Positions 16,939 through 26,000 of a stretch of DNA of 64,000 bases are shown one piece after another. A program made the translations under genes and the position numbers. Source of the DNA: an uncultured Lachnoclostridium sp. (GTDB lineage Bacteria; Bacillota; Clostridia; Lachnospirales; Lachnospiraceae); contig CALWLW010000018.1 in the NCBI GenBank assembly GCA_944381625.1, forward strand, positions 1-64,000. The letters are read 5' to 3'. Below the pieces are notes generated by a model that ran no database searches, had not been told where the DNA came from, and saw nothing but the letters and a program-made list of their open reading frames with translations. Within the stretch, counting starts at the first letter, position 1, and each line of letters opens with the position of its first letter.

Positions 16939-18570
16939 TTAAAAAGCCGGTGCGTTCCCGACAATGCTCCTTTCACTTCTCTCATATGCGGCGGCCGCGC
17001 TGTCCAGAGCCCGCCCCATCGTTCCTGCCCGTCCCGCTTCCAGGCTAACGTTTATCACAGTATAATCCAGATAGGTTTTTACTGCGCCGGCCGCCAGTCC
17101 ATACATGGGAAGCGAACGACGTATTCTGCTGATATCCTGAGCAGCCCGGGAGAGTTTTCTCTGCATATTGCCCAGCTCGTCGGCCCCATGGCGAAGGACT
17201 CCAATATCTACGGAAAAATCTCCGCTCCGGATAATGGGCCTTCCCGATATCCTGGATCTCACCCAGTCGCCGATCTTCTCGAAAAATTCAGCCACTGCTT
17301 CCAGACACTGCTGGAGGTATTCGCCGATCTGCTTCAGAAGCTCGCCCAGCTGCTCGATCACAGCCAGCGCATTGATCGCAATCACGATCCCGGCCACAAT
17401 CACTGCCGCCGCTTTGATGACGGGGATTACAATGGGCGCAACCACCGGCGCCAGCAGGACAGCCGCCAGCAGCTTGCCTCCGGTCTCCCATATCCCGTGT
17501 TCTTCCACATAATTCAGCACGACCGTCTTCAGGATTTCAAGGAGCGCCTCCCTGCCTTCTTCCGTCCCGATCACGCTGTAAAGGATCAGCGGGATACCCA
17601 TATCCACGAAGAGAGCGGCGTCGGTGAAGGAAGCATGATCCCCGTCATAGCCGATCATGGTCTCCTCCGGAAATTCGATCAGCTGCATGACGGACACAGC
17701 GACCGCATCCCTGAGGCCTTCCGGCAGGTTCATGAGGATCTCCGACAGCCTGTGCGCGTATTCTCCCAGGGTGCCCTGATCTGTTTCTCCATTCAGAGTA
17801 TAACCAAAAGAACCGTCCCCTCTGTGGAACAGATATTCCAGCATATGCGTCGCTCCCAGCTGTGTGGCGTCCGCGTTCGTTTCTATGTACATAATGTTCT
17901 CATCAGGAATCACCCGGATCCCCAGCTCGTTCACCACATCGTTTTCCCCGTTGATCCCGTACATTTTACTGCGCTGGTCCTCGTATCCCGGCATGGAACT
18001 GTACCGTTCTATGGCCGCATCCGACATTCCCTGTCCGTCGAAGGAATAGCAGCCGTCGATCAGCGCCCGGTTCTCTGCGTTCAGCGTGGCTGTCTGCGCG
18101 TTGTTTCCGCCCTTGGAATGGCCGGTTACCACCACATGGGAATCATCGTCCAGACCGCAGGCTTCCGCCACCCGGTCAAAGAAATCGCTGGCCTGCCGCT
18201 GGGATTCTGTCAACGGCTCGGTCATCCCTCTTCCATTGTCGATCCACTTCCCGTCCCCGGTACCGCGGTACGCCACATATACGTCGTCCCCACAGGTAAA
18301 CGCATCCGCCTCGATGCCGTTTCCATGATCCGACATGGTCAGCTTCAGATCCCCCAGTCCCGGTATATTCTCCAGTCCTTCCTTCAGGATCCCCAGCATC
18401 GTCTCCTTGCTCTCCGTCATCTGGGAAGGATTGTTCCTCAGGTAATCCTCCGCCTCAGCCACCAGCGTCCTCAGGTCTGTTCCGTAAGTTCCCATATGAT
18501 AATCCAGATATTCAAACAGATTCAGCATCGCCGCAATCTGAGCGTCATTGGATGAATATGCCCCTGCCAT
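16939..18570 (-). CDS. Lipase-like candidate effector with C-terminal export domain
   Basis: Residues 1-330 look like a DUF2974/Mbeg1-type alpha/beta hydrolase. The nucleophile elbow is TGHSKGG with Ser152; candidate triad partners are Asp211 (GENDVV) and His242 or His312. A hydrophobic stretch (365-405) could form two membrane helices. Residues about 450-540 are a WXG-like helical hairpin ending in YERSE, a YxxxE motif. So the catalytic domain comes first and the export-type domain last, as in the staphylococcal lipase TslA. It has no signal peptide. It lies just after five WXG100 genes and four bases after a lipoprotein gene. It is probably a type VII-secreted lipase; substrate and target are unknown. 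Confidence 0.75.
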   Translation of the reverse strand: MAGAYSSNDAQIAAMLNLFEYLDYHMGTYGTDLRTLVAEAEDYLRNNPSQMTESKETMLGILKEGLENIPGLGDLKLTMSDHGNGIEADAFTCGDDVYVAYRGTGDGKWIDNGRGMTEPLTESQRQASDFFDRVAEACGLDDDSHVVVTGHSKGGNNAQTATLNAENRALIDGCYSFDGQGMSDAAIERYSSMPGYEDQRSKMYGINGENDVVNELGIRVIPDENIMYIETNADATQLGATHMLEYLFHRGDGSFGYTLNGETDQGTLGEYAHRLSEILMNLPEGLRDAVAVSVMQLIEFPEETMIGYDGDHASFTDAALFVDMGIPLILYSVIGTEEGREALLEILKTVVLNYVEEHGIWETGGKLLAAVLLAPVVAPIVIPVIKAAAVIVAGIVIAINALAVIEQLGELLKQIGEYLQQCLEAVAEFFEKIGDWVRSRISGRPIIRSGDFSVDIGVLRHGADELGNMQRKLSRAAQDISRIRRSLPMYGLAAGAVKTYLDYTVINVSLEAGRAGTMGRALDSAAAAYERSERSIVGNAPAF

Positions 18571-18574
18571 ATCC

Positions 18575-19249
18575 TCACCTCCAGTTCTCGCTGATCAATG
18601 TCCCATGCTCCAGGCGGAAATTCACCTGCGCACAGACTCTGTCTTTACCGGCCAGGAATTCATCCACATTGTCTTCTGTGATTCCCGCCGTCTCTTCTCC
18701 CTCCGGCGCCTGGGCTGCCAGGCCCTTTACCGAGATCCCGCTGTCCGTAAAACTTCCGGCCAGCGCCTGGAATACCTCTTCGTCCAGTTCCTCCTGCGTG
18801 ATGATATAGACCGTCTTGCAGGCAAGCGGATCATCCATATAATCCTCCAGGCTGTATGCTCCCGGATCCTCGATGGTCAGCAGGACGTCCGGCGTAGCGA
18901 AGATCAGCCGGTATTCGGAAAACACCCTGCCCACGGCTTCCTCCAGCTTCTCATACGTCTCCTCGTGATAGCGGACCGCCATATAATTATCCGCGTAATA
19001 TTCTGTGCCGTCTCTTTCCAGCCAGGATGCCAGGATCTCTGCCTCCGGATCATCGGGACAGGACAGGCGGGCCGTAAACGCCTTGCTGCCGAACGTCCCG
19101 TTCGTCTCTCCAATATAGGTAAATGTCTTCCCATATCTTTCTTCCATATAAGATATCAGTTTATTATTCTTGCTCATACATCCTCCCAGATTCACCGCCA
19201 GCATACCAAGTATGGCTGCCAGGAAACATTTTGTCCCGATCTTCTTCAT
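18575..19249 (-). CDS. Lipoprotein next to the lipase, possible immunity or accessory protein
   Basis: The 224-residue precursor has a signal peptide with lipobox ending at Cys24 (AVNLGGC) and a mixed alpha/beta body with no recognised domain. It ends four bases before the lipase gene and lies after the WXG100 genes, so it is probably co-transcribed with both. In S. aureus the TslA lipase is neutralised by lipoproteins encoded beside it, so an immunity role here is a reasonable but untested idea. Confidence 0.65.
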   Translation of the reverse strand: MKKIGTKCFLAAILGMLAVNLGGCMSKNNKLISYMEERYGKTFTYIGETNGTFGSKAFTARLSCPDDPEAEILASWLERDGTEYYADNYMAVRYHEETYEKLEEAVGRVFSEYRLIFATPDVLLTIEDPGAYSLEDYMDDPLACKTVYIITQEELDEEVFQALAGSFTDSGISVKGLAAQAPEGEETAGITEDNVDEFLAGKDRVCAQVNFRLEHGTLISENWR

Positions 19250-19316
19250 CCGCTTCCCCTCTCAGAAACTATGCGGGACAGCCTTCCGGCTGCCCCGTAT
19301 ACGCTGCATCCTGCGC

Positions 19317-19631
19317 TTAGACAATCACATCCGAAGAAAGGCTCTGTGTCAATTCCACCACCTGGCTCTCCGCCGTCCTGTACGCTTCCGCCATCTCGTT
19401 CAGGTCGGAAGAATGCTCCTGGATCATGCGGATCATTTTCTGAATATCGTCCTCAAGACCTTTAAATTTATTGATATAAGCCGTAGCGCCTTCGCCCTCC
19501 CAGGTACCGGCCAGCCCGGTCACCAGATTCATCATCTCCGTGGTAAGGCTCCCTACAGTCCCTGCTTTGCTGGAAAACTCGTTGGAAGTAGTGATTAACT
19601 GTTCCGGTGTAACTCTTAATAATCCATCCAT
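19317..19631 (-). CDS. WXG100 protein, class A1
   Basis: The 104-residue helical hairpin has the turn GTWEGEGATAY near residue 43 and the C-terminal YRTAE (YxxxE) motif of type VII substrates. It ends in SSDVIV, a tail shared with two other family members here. AAAAGGAGATC precedes the ATG. It is the last of five consecutive WXG100 genes and the clear paralogue of the protein at 54068-54382 (VTPEQL, KxxxxDI, MIRMIQEH). WXG100 proteins form dimers exported by, or serving as part of, the EssC machine. Confidence 0.92.
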   Translation of the reverse strand: MDGLLRVTPEQLITTSNEFSSKAGTVGSLTTEMMNLVTGLAGTWEGEGATAYINKFKGLEDDIQKMIRMIQEHSSDLNEMAEAYRTAESQVVELTQSLSSDVIV

Positions 19632-19705
19632 GATTGATCTCCTTTTCTTTTCTGACTATAAATTTTCTGTTTCGCTGCCTGTAGCCGGTATGCCCGCTCC
19701 AGGGT

Positions 19706-20008
19706 TTACTTATATGTTCTCTCTGCCGCCAGATTGTAGCTGGCCGTCTCTGCCTGGCTGTATTTTGCCGCGTTTGCCAGAAGCGCCTGGACATATGCCT
19801 TGATTGCGTTGTAGAAATTGTCCATCTGGATCTTGTCGCTGGAGAACGCGCTGTGGAACGCGTCCTTTGCCTCGCCTTCCCACATGGTGCCCAGCTGCTG
19901 CTCGGTCGCCTCCAGATCGTTGACCTGGGATTTAAACTGCTCGTTCAGGCTCTCCAGCTGCTCCGCCTGTGCTTTTAACTGTGACATGGTTACACGAATC
20001 TGTGCCAT
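19706..20008 (-). CDS. WXG100 protein, class A2
   Basis: The 100-residue protein starts MAQIRVTMSQLKAQAEQL and has the MWEGEAKDAF turn near residue 42, the YSQAE export-type motif, and a tail ending RTYK. It is the paralogue of the protein at 54396-54698, which shares the N-terminus, turn and tail. AGGAGGAAC precedes the ATG. It sits between two other WXG100 genes in the same operon and may pair with one of them. Confidence 0.93.
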   Translation of the reverse strand: MAQIRVTMSQLKAQAEQLESLNEQFKSQVNDLEATEQQLGTMWEGEAKDAFHSAFSSDKIQMDNFYNAIKAYVQALLANAAKYSQAETASYNLAAERTYK

Positions 20009-20037
20009 AACTTTGTTCCTCCTGTTATTATATATTT

Positions 20038-20346
20038 TTAATAAGTTCTTCCCTTTGCGATTGCCAGCGCCGCCATCTCCGCGCCCCGGATCAGGCGGGC
20101 CGTCCTCCTGACTTCATCTGCCCCGGATCGGATCCGTTTCACAGACTTCTGGATCTGTTCTGTCAGTTTTGCGCTTTTGGTCTGAAAATACTCTGCGTTT
20201 GCCCCGGTCCAGTCGCCTGCCAGCTGTGACATGGACTCCGAGTAGCCCCGGTTCAGCGCTCTCTCCAGGTCGTCTGCGATGGCGTCCAGTTCATCCGCGC
20301 TTGCCATGGCCGCCCGAAAATTGACTTCAATTGTCTTTTTATCCAT
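20038..20346 (-). CDS. WXG100-like protein, class B (no export Tyr)
   Basis: The 102-residue helical hairpin has GDWTGANAEYF at the turn and ends in AKGRTY. Where relatives have Tyr in the YxxxE motif it has Ile (IRGAE). Its paralogue at 54731-55045 also lacks Tyr there (VYEAE) and ends AKERTYEI. This conserved difference may mark a chaperone or structural role, or a partner that rides along in a dimer. Confidence 0.88.
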   Translation of the reverse strand: MDKKTIEVNFRAAMASADELDAIADDLERALNRGYSESMSQLAGDWTGANAEYFQTKSAKLTEQIQKSVKRIRSGADEVRRTARLIRGAEMAALAIAKGRTY

Positions 20347-20359
20347 ACATGCCTCCTGC

Positions 20360-20680
20360 CTATACGATCACATCGTCCGGGAGCGTCAGATCCAGTTCTT
20401 CTGTTTCCCGTTCCGCCGTCTCCCAGATCCCTGCGATCTGAGCCAGATCGCCCGCCTGTTCCTGAAGCCTTTTCAGCACCTCTTCCTGATGGGGCTGCAT
20501 CTGGCGGTACGCTCTTCTGTGCGCCTCTCCCGCCTCTCCCAGCCAGTATCCTCTGGTGCGGTCCATGGCCTCCGTCATGGATTCAAACGCGGCCTTCAGG
20601 CTGTTTACCTTTTTCTCTATGCTCTGCGAGGCATCCGCCAGCTTTTCTGTACTGATTTTTACAGTTAAATCTTCCGCCAT
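20360..20680 (-). CDS. WXG100-like protein, class C
   Basis: The 106-residue protein has the turn GYWLGEAGEAHR near residue 46 and ends in PDDVIV. The export-type position carries Trp instead of Tyr (WETAE). ATG 20680 is chosen because GAGGTG lies six bases upstream; codons at 20686 and 20689 are too close to it. The paralogue in cluster 2 is 55058-55396, which shares the GEAGDAHRK-type turn and the acidic tail. Confidence 0.88.
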   Translation of the reverse strand: MAEDLTVKISTEKLADASQSIEKKVNSLKAAFESMTEAMDRTRGYWLGEAGEAHRRAYRQMQPHQEEVLKRLQEQAGDLAQIAGIWETAERETEELDLTLPDDVIV

Positions 20681-20690
20681 ACCCATCACC

Positions 20691-20996
20691 TCATATTCTG
20701 ACGGCGGCTATGATATCCGCCACGGAATTCTCACATTCCACATATTTCTCATCGGCAAATCCCAGGCATTCCAGAAGATCCGCCGCCTCCTTCAGCACTT
20801 CTCCCAGAAAATTCAGATCCGATATGATTTCCTGGTTGAACCTGCTGTTTGCTGCTCCTTCCCACTGTCCATCCAGCGTGCGTACAATATCGGAGACCTC
20901 CGTCAGACATTGTTTCGACCGTTCCATGCTGTCCTTCAGTACGTCCATGTCCTGTTCCAGCCTGTCCGTATGAATCTCGATAAAGTTTACGCTCAT
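20691..20996 (-). CDS. WXG100 protein, class D
   Basis: The 101-residue protein has the turn GQWEGAANSRF near residue 43 and YVECE near the C-terminus, a YxxxE motif. GGGAGGTGG precedes the ATG. It corresponds in position and in sequence pattern to the protein at 55393-55692. It is the first of the five WXG100 genes after the YukD and helical-protein genes. Confidence 0.9.
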   Translation of the reverse strand: MSVNFIEIHTDRLEQDMDVLKDSMERSKQCLTEVSDIVRTLDGQWEGAANSRFNQEIISDLNFLGEVLKEAADLLECLGFADEKYVECENSVADIIAAVRI

Positions 20997-21008
20997 TTTC
21001 CCACCTCC

Positions 21009-21365
21009 CTAGAATTCCATAATCTCCGCCCAGATCCCCGGGGCTTCCGGTTCCGTATACGTCAGCATCCCGTCTTCCAGACTGTTCTCCCCGTTCTCCA
21101 GGCGGTCCAGGATCTGTTCTTCACAGCTCAGGTAAACCCGGATGGCGGATTCCAGAGCCGATCCCAGGTCTTTTACCCGGTCTGCCTGTTCTTCCAGATC
21201 CTCTCCTGTGCGTTTCAGCCAGGCAGTGATCTCTGAAAAACTCTCCATCCTGTCCAGCGCCCTTGTCTCATCCTCCAGACGCTGCGCCAGCTGGTTCATC
21301 CTGACTGCAAACTCTGCAATCTCTGTCTGCCGGTCTTTCATCCGGTTCAGTGCCGTCTGAAACAT
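21009..21365 (-). CDS. Helical WXG-like protein without WXG turn
   Basis: The 118-residue, mostly helical protein contains YLSCE (YxxxE) near residue 81 but has no clear W-x-G turn. GGAGGG precedes the ATG. It lies 12 bases upstream of the WXG100 set and has no counterpart in cluster 2. Small helical partners of LXG effectors have this size and pattern, so it may be a partner of the lipase; family assignment is not certain. Confidence 0.7.
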   Translation of the reverse strand: MFQTALNRMKDRQTEIAEFAVRMNQLAQRLEDETRALDRMESFSEITAWLKRTGEDLEEQADRVKDLGSALESAIRVYLSCEEQILDRLENGENSLEDGMLTYTEPEAPGIWAEIMEF

Positions 21366-21456
21366 CTCTTTCCCTCCTGTGACTATACCTTACCACAGCC
21401 CGCTTTCCAAAAGTGCAAACCCTGACGAACGACATATCCTGTCGGATAAACGGCAT

Positions 21457-21702
21457 TTATACCAGGATCAGCAGATGTCCGTCCGCCACGCCGCCCTGTG
21501 CCAGCGTCTTCCCATGGGGGATCATACACTGCTGGCTGGCGTCAAACAGGAAAAATGTTTCCTGTCCGCCGGAAATCATCTGTTCTTTCTGCTCCACCAT
21601 CTCGCTGATCTCGCCGATCAGCACATCCGGACAGCAGGATTCCTCCAGCCGGAAATCATACATCTGCTCTATCGCCGGTATATATACATCTACCAAAATC
21701 AT
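21457..21702 (-). CDS. YukD/EsaB-like ubiquitin-fold protein
   Basis: The 81-residue beta-grasp protein begins MILVDVYIPAIEQMYDFRL and ends GGVADGHLLILV, the pattern of YukD/EsaB. Such proteins are cytosolic accessory factors of type VII secretion in Firmicutes. Its ATG overlaps the preceding stop by four bases (ATGA). The paralogue at 55711-55938 shares both ends of the sequence. Confidence 0.85.
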   Translation of the reverse strand: MILVDVYIPAIEQMYDFRLEESCCPDVLIGEISEMVEQKEQMISGGQETFFLFDASQQCMIPHGKTLAQGGVADGHLLILV

Positions 21703-22391
21703 GTTTTATCTCCTTTCGCGGCCTTTTCCCGCACTTCATCCCATTCGTCCAGCAGCCGCTCTAAAAACCGTTCTTCCGTGTACGGCTCCAGTTCCGGCTT
21801 TTCTCCCGGAAATGTCTCCAGCACAATCTCTTCTCTGAACCTGTTCCGTATGATCCCGATCCGTTTTTCCGTCCGTTCGGAACCGCTTTCTGATACCAGA
21901 GCCAGCAGCCGGATCCAGGGATACCCTTCCAGGTCGCTGCGTCTGGTGATCTGCTCCGGCAGTATGCTTCCCATCCCGGCCGTATAGGGCAGGGGCTCCC
22001 AGCTCTCATCCTCTCCCAGCAGGCCCTGTTCCTCCAGATAGGTTTTCAGGCCGCACCGTTCCAGAAACGTCAGCCGCAGCATGTGTTTTCTGCGGGAGAC
22101 CTCCTGCACCGCCAGAACCGTTTCCCCCGGATAGAGGAACACCAGCTCCTTTTTCCGGTTCCCGTGGCACATCCCTATTGTCCTGGCGGAGCCGGATATC
22201 TGTTCCACAGCCCTCGCCATGATTTTTTCAACCCGGAACCGTTTCCCTGTGTTCTCAATCCATCCTGTCCGGTACAGCCGTTCCAGGATCTCCCTGGAAG
22301 AGCCCTTATCTTCCGGTTCAAAAAAAGCCGGGCAGCTTTTGCAGCCTTTGCAGGCCAGAAGGAAATACAGGTCCTGCCTGTCTATGATCAT
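21699..22391 (-). CDS. Unknown cytosolic protein, possible EspG-like chaperone
   Basis: The 230-residue protein starts MIIDRQDLYFLLACKGCKSC at an ATG that overlaps the LytTR gene by four bases, and it in turn overlaps yukD by four bases. No signal peptide or membrane span is seen. The start (hydrophobic helix after a DLYFLLAC phrase) and the place in the operon recall DUF5081 and EspG-type chaperones of type VII loci, but I see no decisive motif. The call rests on context. Confidence 0.6.
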   Translation of the reverse strand: MIIDRQDLYFLLACKGCKSCPAFFEPEDKGSSREILERLYRTGWIENTGKRFRVEKIMARAVEQISGSARTIGMCHGNRKKELVFLYPGETVLAVQEVSRRKHMLRLTFLERCGLKTYLEEQGLLGEDESWEPLPYTAGMGSILPEQITRRSDLEGYPWIRLLALVSESGSERTEKRIGIIRNRFREEIVLETFPGEKPELEPYTEERFLERLLDEWDEVREKAAKGDKT

Positions 22392-23098
22392 TCCCGTTTC
22401 CAATCCAAAAACCTCTCTTTCATCTCCTGGCGGTAGCTTCTCGACACGGGAATCTCCGCTTCCGAGCTGAGTACGCAGATCCCGGAAGCAGCCTGATACC
22501 GTTTCAGATGCTTCAGGTTGATCACATAGCCCCTGTGGCACCGGAAGAACCAGGACGGCAGCCGTTCCAGCAGATGGTCCATGGAATCATAAAAACCATA
22601 TTCTTCGTGTTCCAGCGCCGCGTAAATTTTCTTTGCCCTTGCTTCAAAATACAGGATATTTCCAAGAGGCAGCCTGAGCTTTCCCTCCCGGTCGGCGATG
22701 ACAAAGATCTCGTCTTCCTCGCTGTTTTCCATGGGAAGATAGGCGATCGCCTCCCGGATGCTTTCTTTCGCCTGCTGCTCCTGAAACGGGCGCAGCAGCA
22801 CCGACGCCGCCATGATCGTAGGGCGAAGATAGGACAGGGGAGACAGCTTTTCTGATATAATCAGTACCATATAGACATTTTTCCATCTGCCGCGGATCTG
22901 CTCCGCCGTCTGGATTCCTTCCTCAGACGTGACGTCCAGATACGCAATATCCATGCCCTGTATACTGTCCGGTTCCCAGTCCTCCGCGCGCAGGATCTCC
23001 CACCGCTCTTCTGTCAGAAACGCCGCCTGCCTGTGGGCTTCCTGTTCCAGAAGCAGCCCTTCCTTTTTCTTCCGGTCCAGAATCAGCATAAAGATCAT
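22388..23098 (-). CDS. LytTR-family response regulator with degenerate receiver
   Basis: The C-terminal half (residues 128-232) is a LytTR DNA-binding domain: LPLGNILYFEARAKKIY, FFRCHRGYVINL, EIPVSRSYRQEMK. The N-terminal half has receiver-like order with Asp55 in AYLDV, but the acidic pocket at the N-terminus is missing and the usual Lys-Pro is Arg-Pro (LLRPF). It may not be controlled by a histidine kinase. Its ATG overlaps the essC stop by four bases. No such gene is in cluster 2. It may regulate this operon. Confidence 0.88.
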   Translation of the reverse strand: MIFMLILDRKKKEGLLLEQEAHRQAAFLTEERWEILRAEDWEPDSIQGMDIAYLDVTSEEGIQTAEQIRGRWKNVYMVLIISEKLSPLSYLRPTIMAASVLLRPFQEQQAKESIREAIAYLPMENSEEDEIFVIADREGKLRLPLGNILYFEARAKKIYAALEHEEYGFYDSMDHLLERLPSWFFRCHRGYVINLKHLKRYQAASGICVLSSEAEIPVSRSYRQEMKERFLDWKRE

Positions 23099-26000
23099 AG
23101 ATCGTTTCTCCTCACCAGCGGAAGCATCACCGTTTCCGCGGCGGCGCTGTCTTCTTCAGACGGCACAAGGCCGCTTCCCGGTTTCACTGCCCTGCTCTGC
23201 TGGATAAAGGAAATATTGCTGAAATTAAAGACCTTCTGAGAAGACAGGTTTCCTCCCAGGTGGATACCCGTTCCATGATCCGCAAAACAGCGGAACACCT
23301 TTCTTCCCATCTGTTCGCCTTCTTCTTCAGAACGGATACAGCCAAAGAAATAGATATTATGGCATTTTCCTTTTTCCGAAATATTTTCCACAAATCCCTG
23401 CATACTGGCTCCGTCGGGAAGTGGGCGGTACACATCTGACAGATATCCGGACAGATTGGAGACGCAGATGAAGATCATCGGCTCCTGCTGCATCCTTGCA
23501 AACACTTCTTCTTCTGCCAGTCCTTCCGCCAGGTACTTCTGCTTCAGCTGGTTCCTGCGTTTAAATTCCGGCAGAAGATCCCGGAAATATGCGAACAGTT
23601 CCTCCTGTGTGGATATATACCGTCCCTGATAATGCTCCGTAAGCTCCTTAAGCTCTCCTCCGCCGTTTTCTACTGTCACCAGCTGCACTCCTTTCCGCGC
23701 GCCCAGAAGCAGGATCAGTTTCAGCACATTCATCTTGCCGGTATCGTTTTTCCCGGAGATCAGGTAGGTATAAGTCCTCTGCAGGTCGATGGAATAGATG
23801 GAAGCGTCTTCCTTGCGGTACCCGATTGTCACATATCTCTGATCCTTCAGAAGTTTCTCCACAGCCCGCTCGCGGATAAATCCTGCAAATTCCGGGTTCT
23901 CCGGAATCTCCGGAAGCCTCTGCGCCCGTTCCCCTTTCCAGGTCCGGCCAAGCTCCCGGCTGATATCCGCAAGCCGGCTTCCTCTCTCAAAATCATCTTC
24001 CGCTTTCACCGCTAAAGCCGTCTGGAACTCCAGGATCTCCCCATTCACAACCGCGAGTCCTCTTCCTTTCACTCCGGCCTCCGGCAGCACCTCCGTGCGG
24101 GACACCCTCAGGATCTCGCCGTATTTGAATTTATCGCCCATTTCCAGCGCAAATACCGACTGGATATAGTCCGCCAGTTTGGATGGGATCTCGCTGATGC
24201 CGAACCCGGAGGCGCTCATCAGAAGAAAGATTCCACAGCTCACGCCCTCCTTCGCCAGTCTCATGACGGATGCATTGTACACATCCTGCGTCTTCTCGCG
24301 GAAACCTGCATAATTATCGATTACAATCACCGCCGCCGGCAGTACCGGCCCCTTTGCCCGGATGTACTGGCTGAAACTGCCGCCCTGCAGTGCGGATTTT
24401 CTCTCGTTCATCATCCGCTCCAGCATGGCGAAAAAGATCCGGAGACGGTCGCTCTCCCCATCTCCAATCAGCGCGCCCACGTGTGGGGCCTGATCAAAAC
24501 AGGACAGCATCCGGCTGCCAAAATCCAACAGATATAGCTGCAGGCGATCCGGTGAATAAGACCTGATCAGGGAATAGACTGCCGTCTGTAAGAACGTACT
24601 CTTCCCTGAGGCCACTCCGCCGCACACCGCATGATGCCCGTTCTCCGCAAAATTCAGTTCCAGGATTCCCTGATCCTGGTTGGCCGGATCATCGTACATG
24701 CCCACCGGAACCTTCAGTTCAAAGATATGGCCATAGTTACGGTAATCTTCCGGAGGTTCCAGACAGAACTGTTCCGGCAGCACCGGCATCCACAGCTTCT
24801 GCGGGTTGGCATAATGATTTTCAGACGCCACCTTTGCCACATATTCAATGACCGCGTCCAGCTGGCTGATCTCCTGGCACTCCGGCAGTTTCGTCCCCAT
24901 CCCTTCGGACAAAAGCATCAGGGCGTCGATTCCCGCATGCATATTTCTGGCAAAGGTTTTCAGGCGCACAACATTCTGCGGTTTGTTTTCGTAGACATAG
25001 CCTGCCCCGGCGATCCTCCGGAAGATGCGCTCCAGATGCTCGCCGTCCTCACCCAGCAGGTCTGCCAGGTGTTCCGGACGGGTTCCGGAGGCTCTGGCTT
25101 CGTCATTCAGGATCTCCGCCAGCGCAGTATACCACGCCCTTTTCTGCCGTTCCCTGAATTCCCTTTTCGCCCGGCTCCCCGCCATGGCTTTCCTTCCGGT
25201 GATAGTCAGCATCTCGGCGATGGTATCCCCCATCTCCTGCCCATCCTCATAGACCGCGCCGCTGTATCCGGACTGGAACTGCTCAAAGATCTCATCATTT
25301 CCCACCTGCAGATATCCCCGGCCGGCCTGGGTGATATAGGCCGCATCCGGCCTGTGCAGGATTCCCATACTGTCCTTTTTATCCTGCACGCGCAGGCAGA
25401 GCCGGAACTTGGTGTTGCTCCAGATGTTTTCATCCACAGTACCTTCCGGTTTCTGTGTGGCCAGGATCAGATGTACGCCCAGGCTTCGTCCCACCTGCGC
25501 CACACTGATCAGTTCTTTCATAAATTCCGGTTCTTCCCTGCGCAGCTCCGCGAATTCATCGATGATAATCAGCAGGTGAGGCACCGGCACAGAGGTCTCC
25601 CCATTTTTATAAAGCCGCGTATAGCTGTTGATGTTGTTTACACTGTTGTCGTTAAACAACTTCTGTCTGCGCCGGTTCTCACTCTTGATGGACACCATGG
25701 CCCGATGAACCTGATTGCCGGACAGATTGGAGATCTGCCCCGCCAGATGCGGCAGGTTCGTGAACAGGTTCGCCATGCCGCCGCCTTTAAAGTCAATGAT
25801 AAAAAAGCTCACGTCGTCCGGACTGAAATTCACCGCCAGAGATAATATGTAAGTCTGCAGTGTCTCGCTCTTTCCTGAGCCGGTGGTCCCCGCCATCAGT
25901 CCGTGAGGGCCGTGATATTTTTCATGAATATCCAGATAACAGTCCTGTCCGCCGCTCTTCTGGCCGATGGGCACACGCATGCTCTCATAGACTTTATTCT

